A stretch of DNA of 64,000 nucleotides from assembly GCA_902785785.1 (NCBI GenBank), contig CADAAA010000008.1:1-64000 (forward strand), in the 5' to 3' direction. The notes beneath the pieces are model-generated. The model was given only the letters and a program-made list of their open reading frames with translations, did no database searches and was not told the origin of the DNA. Below are positions 60,264 to 64,000 of the stretch, in pieces. Made by a program: the position numbers and the translations under genes. This DNA comes from an uncultured Bacteroidia bacterium (lineage in GTDB: Bacteria; Bacteroidota; Bacteroidia; Bacteroidales; UBA932). The first letter of the stretch is position 1, and each line of letters starts with the position of its first letter.

Positions 60264-60956
60264 TCAGGCCTCGGAAAGAATCGAGGCAAGGGCTTTCTCA
60301 AGCCGCGGCAGCGGTGCGGAGAAATGCGTACCGGGGTTGAACTCGAACACAACGGGAATCTGCTGTGCTGCAATGGTTTCGGCCACCTCGCGGGTAGCAT
60401 CCTCGACCTTGGCGACACGGGCATTCATTGTATTCTTCTCGCGCTCTCCCAGCGACAGATAGACCTTCCGGACCGAAGGGGAAACCTTATGCTTGGCCAC
60501 CCACTCCGGGAAGCCGTCGTACCACATCGAGCCGGAGACGGACGCGACTTCGGAGAAAGCGTCCGACTTGTGCGCCGCCCAGACGGCGAAAAGCCCTGAC
60601 AGGGAGATACCGACAAGTGAGCGCCGGGGAGCGGCAATCTTGAGAGGAGCCTCGACGAACGGGAAATAGTCGGTCAGCAAGCCAAGGAGGGTCATCCCTG
60701 CGCTTCCCTTGAACCACTCCCCTTTCTTAAGTCCTTCGGCGGGCCATGGAGAGAAGCAGTCGTCCCAGTCGAAACCGGATACATGAACGATCGTACAGTC
60801 GAAACTTACGGACATGTCATCCAGCCACTTAAGCTCTTCCTTCGACGGGGCTTCAGGCATGAGAAGATAGCATATCCTATCCGATCCTGCAGTGGCGAGG
60901 TCGAACTGAAGGGAGTGGTATATGCGCGTCTGAAGCATGCCCGAACAGTTTTCCAT
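60264..60956 (-). CDS. Alpha/beta-hydrolase, esterase-D-like
   Basis: 230 residues from the ATG at 60956. The longer frame from 60980 begins upstream of the predicted transcription start and is rejected. LVGISLSGLFAVWAAHKSDA is the GxSxSG nucleophile elbow, SVSGSMWYDGFPEWVAKH follows as in putative ferri-siderophore or S-formylglutathione-type esterases, VYLSLGEREKNTMN supplies an acid position, and NPGTHFSAPLPRLEKAL the catalytic His. No signal peptide, so cytoplasmic. The substrate is unknown. It converges with the methyltransferase gene with no bases between the two stop codons. Confidence 0.8.
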   Translation of the reverse strand: MENCSGMLQTRIYHSLQFDLATAGSDRICYLLMPEAPSKEELKWLDDMSVSFDCTIVHVSGFDWDDCFSPWPAEGLKKGEWFKGSAGMTLLGLLTDYFPFVEAPLKIAAPRRSLVGISLSGLFAVWAAHKSDAFSEVASVSGSMWYDGFPEWVAKHKVSPSVRKVYLSLGEREKNTMNARVAKVEDATREVAETIAAQQIPVVFEFNPGTHFSAPLPRLEKALASILSEA

Positions 60957-60966
60957 CAGTCTTTCA

Positions 60967-60996
60967 CAAAAATAATACAATGAAAAGAAAAATCAA
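60967..60996 (-). promoter_or_regulatory. Promoter of the esterase gene
   Basis: Minus strand TTG (60994-60996), 19 bases, TATTTTTG (60967-60974). Transcription should begin near 60961, five bases before the ATG at 60956, i.e. a near-leaderless message. Confidence 0.65.
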
Positions 60997-61063
60997 ACAA
61001 GTATTTTCACTAACTTAGCACGTCAAAGAGTATGTTTTATCCAATTATTCAAGTATAACAGAA

Positions 61064-61642
61064 ATGGAAAACACCAAGAAACCTTTGGTCCTCAATCACG
61101 CTGCTGTGCTGGTTGTCGACATGCTTCAGGACTTCGTTTACGGCGCCCTCACTTGTGAAAGGGCCGTCAACATCGTTCCCGCCACCGCTAAACTTCTCGA
61201 CGCTGCCCGCGAAGCCGGCATCCCCGTCATCTTCTGCAATGACTGCCACCTGCCGAAGATCGACCGCGAACTCGAGATCTGGGGCGAGCACGCCATGGCA
61301 GGCACCCCCGGAGCCGAGGTCATCCCCGAGCTTAAACTTTGCGACAAGGACTATGTCGTTCCCAAACGCCGCTACAGCGGATTCTTCCAGACCGATCTCG
61401 ACATCCTCCTCAAGGAGCTCGGCGTCAATACCGTCATCATGACCGGCCTTCACGCCCACATGTGCGTCCGCCACACTTCCGCCGACGCCTTCCAGCTCGG
61501 CTACGATGTCGTCGTCGCCAAGGAAGCCACAGACTCGTTCACCGAGCAGGATTACGTCTACGGTATCGACTACCTCAAGACCTGCTACGGTGCAGATGCT
61601 TACTCCAACGACGAGCTCATCGCTGCATTCAAAGCCCTCTAA
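61064..61642 (+). CDS. Isochorismatase-family cysteine hydrolase
   Basis: 192 residues. The catalytic triad of the family is visible: VLVVDMLQDF (Asp19), VPKRRYSGFFQTDLDILL (Lys101), and MTGLHAHMCVRHTSADAFQL (Cys134). FCNDCHLPKIDRELEIWGEH supplies metal-binding-type His/Asp residues as in nicotinamidases. Family members cleave amide or vinyl-ether bonds in small molecules (nicotinamide, isochorismate, ureidoacrylate). No neighbour reveals the substrate: the upstream gene is divergent and the GH43-like gene 21 bases downstream is unrelated in chemistry. Nicotinamidase is a reasonable but unproven guess. Confidence 0.88.
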   Translation: MENTKKPLVLNHAAVLVVDMLQDFVYGALTCERAVNIVPATAKLLDAAREAGIPVIFCNDCHLPKIDRELEIWGEHAMAGTPGAEVIPELKLCDKDYVVPKRRYSGFFQTDLDILLKELGVNTVIMTGLHAHMCVRHTSADAFQLGYDVVVAKEATDSFTEQDYVYGIDYLKTCYGADAYSNDELIAAFKAL

Positions 61643-61663
61643 CTGACTAACACTCAATAACCA

Positions 61664-63796
61664 ATGAAACACTACAGACTGCTTATCGCGCTTGCAGTGG
61701 CTTGCGCACTGTCTGCCGGCATCTCAGCTAACGCGCAGACCAGGCACACCTTCGCCAATCCCCTCGACGTCCTCGTAGGGCATGAGAGAGGCCTCCGCGG
61801 AGGCGAGCCCGTCGTCCTCATATTCCAGGACGACTACTACCTCTTCGTATCACATCGCAAGGGCTATTTCTATTCCAAGGATTTCCAGAACTGGACCTAT
61901 GTCGACGCGCCGAACTATCCAGCAGGAGTCGTTTCTGTCGTGGAGTTCAACGGCGAGCTCATCGGCTGCTCGATGAACAACCGCAACGTCTACAAGGCCA
62001 TAGATCCCAAGAAGGGAGTCTGGGAGAAGATCGGTGAGCTCAGCAGCGACCGCTACGGCGATGCCAATCTCTTCGCCGATGATGACGGACGCCTGTACCT
62101 GTACTTCGGCTGGTCGCAGATCATGCCGTTCCAGGTGGTGGAGCTCGACACCAAGACCTTCAAGGAGAAGTCCGCACCCAAGCCGCTGTTCTTCAGCGAT
62201 ATCAAGAACCACGGCTTCGAGGTCCGCAAGCCCGAGGATGTCATCTACTCCATCTTCAACGGCCGCCGCGAGTACAATCCCGAGGAACTGCCATGGATCG
62301 AAGGCCCTTGGATGACCAAGCATAATGGCAAGTACTATCTGCAGTATGCCGCCATCGGCCTCGAGTTCATCTCATATTCCCATGGCGTCTATGTCTCCGA
62401 CAGCCCTACCGGCCCGTTCACTTACTCAGAGCATAACCCTCTGACTTTCAAGACCAGCGGTTTCCAGGTAGGTGCCGGACACGGCAGCACTTTCCATGAC
62501 AAGAAGGGCAATCTCTGGACCATCTGCATGATTCCAGCGCACTATGGCGAAGGCGGCCGCGGCTCCGAGCTCGCGATCTTCCCTACCGCCGTGGACAAGG
62601 ACGGAGTGATGTATTCCGATACCGGATACGGCGACTATCCCCAGTACTATCCTGCTGACCGCAAGGTCGGCGGCGCCGACAACTACACCGGCTGGAAACT
62701 CCTCTCCTACAAGAAGCGCACGGAGGTTTCCTCCACCTCCGGCAACTATCTCCCGGTCAACGCCCTCGACGAGGACTTCCTCACCTGCTGGGCAGCTGAG
62801 ACCGGCGATCCCGGCGAGTACTTTATGGTCGACCTCGGCGGCATAGCCAGCGTCAACGCCATCCAGATCAACTGGGACCACATCGGAGCGCAGCAGGCGG
62901 CCCGTCCGGCCGGCGGCATGGGAGCTCCCGGCGCAGCTCCTGCTGCACCCGGCCCTGACACACGCTACCAGTGCTACGAGGTCTCCGTCTCCCCTGACGG
63001 AAACTTCTGGACCAAGGTCATTAGCAAGCCCGAGAACAACCTCGAGCTCAAGCACGACTACAACGAGTTCGACACCCCTGTGAACGCCCGCTACATCAAG
63101 GTGACCAACATCGCCACCTATGACAACGCCAAGTTCAGCATCAAGGATCTCCGCGTCTTCGGTACCACTCCGAACATGAAGACCTCCAAGGTCGCCGACG
63201 TCAAGGTCGTCCGCAATCCTCAGGACCGCCGCGAGGCTGACCTCCTCTGGTCACCCGTTCCGGATGCCGACGGATACGTAGTACGCTACGGCATCGAGCC
63301 TAACAAGCTGTACAACAGTTATATCGTGTACGGCAAGAATACCCTTTACATGCACAGCCTGAACACCGGTCCCGAGTATTATTTCGAGGTCGAGGCCTTT
63401 GACGACGGTCTTCCTACCTATCAGGAGAACACCCTCGCCACCCTTGGCAGCGGCGCCGAAATCCAGATTGCCAAGCGCGGCGACGGTCCCCGCGGCAACT
63501 CCGGCTACCGCCAGGCAGCTGACACCAAGATCCTCATGCTAAAGGACGGTGTGGACGAGTATGTCTTCGACGACATCGATCCCGGCAACTGGGTGCTCAA
63601 CCACTCCTATGGTCCCGTCCTCTGGGCCGGCCAGCTGACCGAGAAGGAGTTGATCTCCAACGCAGCCAACCCGCAGCCCACCGTCACCGCTACCCTCACC
63701 CTTATGGGTGTCGGCACCGAGATCACCAATACCCTCATGATGAAGGTCATCCCCGGAAAGGAGAAGGGCAAGATCGTGGTGTACCGCACCAAATAA
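61664..63796 (+). CDS. Secreted GH43-like propeller protein with discoidin and fibronectin-III domains
   Basis: 710 residues with signal peptide (LLIALAVACALSAGISANAQ). The five-blade propeller (about 30-340) shows DANLFADDDGRLYLYFGW (Asp133, pKa-modulator position) and WIEGPWMTKHNGKYYLQY (Glu213, general-acid position), but the catalytic base position that is normally Asp in ADPV reads GGEPVVLIFQDDYYLF (Glu48). A discoidin (F5/8-type) domain follows (about 350-495: LPVNALDEDFLTCWAAETGD, YIKVTNIATYDNAKF), interrupted by a Gly/Ala/Pro-rich loop (ARPAGGMGAPGAAPAAPGPD), then a fibronectin-III domain (about 510-600). It may be a divergent glycosidase or a carbohydrate-binding protein. It stands apart from the xylan locus. 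Confidence 0.8.
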   Translation: MKHYRLLIALAVACALSAGISANAQTRHTFANPLDVLVGHERGLRGGEPVVLIFQDDYYLFVSHRKGYFYSKDFQNWTYVDAPNYPAGVVSVVEFNGELIGCSMNNRNVYKAIDPKKGVWEKIGELSSDRYGDANLFADDDGRLYLYFGWSQIMPFQVVELDTKTFKEKSAPKPLFFSDIKNHGFEVRKPEDVIYSIFNGRREYNPEELPWIEGPWMTKHNGKYYLQYAAIGLEFISYSHGVYVSDSPTGPFTYSEHNPLTFKTSGFQVGAGHGSTFHDKKGNLWTICMIPAHYGEGGRGSELAIFPTAVDKDGVMYSDTGYGDYPQYYPADRKVGGADNYTGWKLLSYKKRTEVSSTSGNYLPVNALDEDFLTCWAAETGDPGEYFMVDLGGIASVNAIQINWDHIGAQQAARPAGGMGAPGAAPAAPGPDTRYQCYEVSVSPDGNFWTKVISKPENNLELKHDYNEFDTPVNARYIKVTNIATYDNAKFSIKDLRVFGTTPNMKTSKVADVKVVRNPQDRREADLLWSPVPDADGYVVRYGIEPNKLYNSYIVYGKNTLYMHSLNTGPEYYFEVEAFDDGLPTYQENTLATLGSGAEIQIAKRGDGPRGNSGYRQAADTKILMLKDGVDEYVFDDIDPGNWVLNHSYGPVLWAGQLTEKELISNAANPQPTVTATLTLMGVGTEITNTLMMKVIPGKEKGKIVVYRTK

Positions 63797-63799
63797 CAG

Positions 63800-64000
63800 G
63801 TGAAGCTTAAGACACGTACTCTGATTCTGCTGAATATTGCCGTCTTCCTTGCCGGATGGACGGGAATATTCGGCAGAATCATTTCTTTGGCAGGCCTTCC
63901 TCTCGTTTGGTACAGGTCGATGATCGCCCTCGTGACCCTTGCTGCGATACTGCTCCTGGCACGGCGCCTGCGCAGTGTCACCGCCGCCCAGGCAGCCGCC
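63800..64000 (+). CDS. EamA/DMT-family transporter, N-terminal part (cut by window end)
   Basis: The open frame starts at GTG 63800, three bases after the preceding stop. Translation gives KLKTRTLILLNIAVFLAGWT, then GIFGRIISLAGLPLVWYRSM, and IALVTLAAILLLARRL: two membrane helices with the W-Y-R pattern seen at the second helix of drug/metabolite transporters. Only 67 residues are inside the window; a full member has about 290 and ten helices. It probably exports or imports a small metabolite, of unknown kind. The close spacing suggests co-transcription with the GH43-like gene. Confidence 0.72.
   Translation, partial: MKLKTRTLILLNIAVFLAGWTGIFGRIISLAGLPLVWYRSMIALVTLAAILLLARRLRSVTAAQAAA

Noticed and set aside
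1-64000. CRISPR array, tRNA and rRNA genes
   Set aside because: No regularly spaced repeat units, no cloverleaf with CCA-type end and no rRNA signature stretches were seen on either strand.

Overview
The window comes from a member of the Bacteroidota, order Bacteroidales. This rests on a SusC/SusD pair, a one-polypeptide hybrid two-component regulator, type III glutamine synthetase, and many upstream sites matching the Bacteroidota promoter pattern (TTG, about 19 bases, TAnnTTTG). Oxygen-sensitive anaerobic ribonucleotide reductase together with a rubredoxin/flavodiiron pair points to a gut- or rumen-type anaerobe. The genus cannot be fixed from sequence alone. I saw no rRNA, tRNA or CRISPR array.

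Layout. 1-2.8 kb is a decayed accessory zone: an aldo/keto reductase fragment, short repeats, a frameshifted ORF6N gene and a small secreted protein. 2.85-6.75 kb is a cation-transport operon in which a CaCA antiporter and a CPA1 antiporter flank three paralogous two-helix membrane proteins. 6.75-7.77 kb holds remnants of an integrase and of an outer-membrane protein operon. 7.77-14.75 kb is a minus-strand operon with the gene set of gut steroid/bile-acid reduction: a 5-alpha-reductase-like membrane enzyme, an Old Yellow Enzyme-type flavin reductase and two short-chain dehydrogenases, plus esterases.

14.8-43.6 kb is a xylan-utilisation region. It has a GH120 beta-xylosidase, a clan GH-A lipoprotein, GH10 xylanase, two GH43 enzymes each paired with a paralogous accessory protein, SusD, SusC, and a divergent hybrid regulator. 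The regulator heads a plus-strand operon with an RpiB-type isomerase, DhaK/DhaL kinase subunits, a GntP permease, a cytoplasmic propeller, a GarR/LtnD-type dehydrogenase and a GH3. CE15-like and sialate-esterase-like genes follow on the minus strand. SusCD and the GH10/GH43 enzymes would bind and cut (arabino)glucuronoxylan, GH3 and GH120 would release xylose, and the esterases would remove ester cross-links and decorations.

43.6-45.05 kb has divergent rubredoxin and flavodiiron genes for oxygen/NO detoxification. 45.16-55.97 kb is one minus-strand operon of ammonia and glutamine metabolism (type III glutamine synthetase, diaminopimelate dehydrogenase, glutamate dehydrogenase, an uncharacterised receiver/PEP-synthase-like protein, GMP synthase, GlmS). 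Its leader is about 190 nt and carries an intrinsic terminator just before the first start codon, which suggests attenuation. 56.3-59 kb is nrdD-nrdG. 59.3-64 kb holds an orphan DNA methyltransferase, an esterase, an isochorismatase-family hydrolase, a GH43-like protein with an altered catalytic position, and the start of an EamA-type transporter cut by the window edge.

The best candidates for something undescribed are the steroid-reductase operon beside a GH120 xylosidase, the attenuated glutamine operon with its receiver/PEP-synthase-like member, the regulator-headed C4-sugar-type operon, and the three two-helix proteins between the antiporters. Functional names rest on motif and family recognition by eye; no database search was run.
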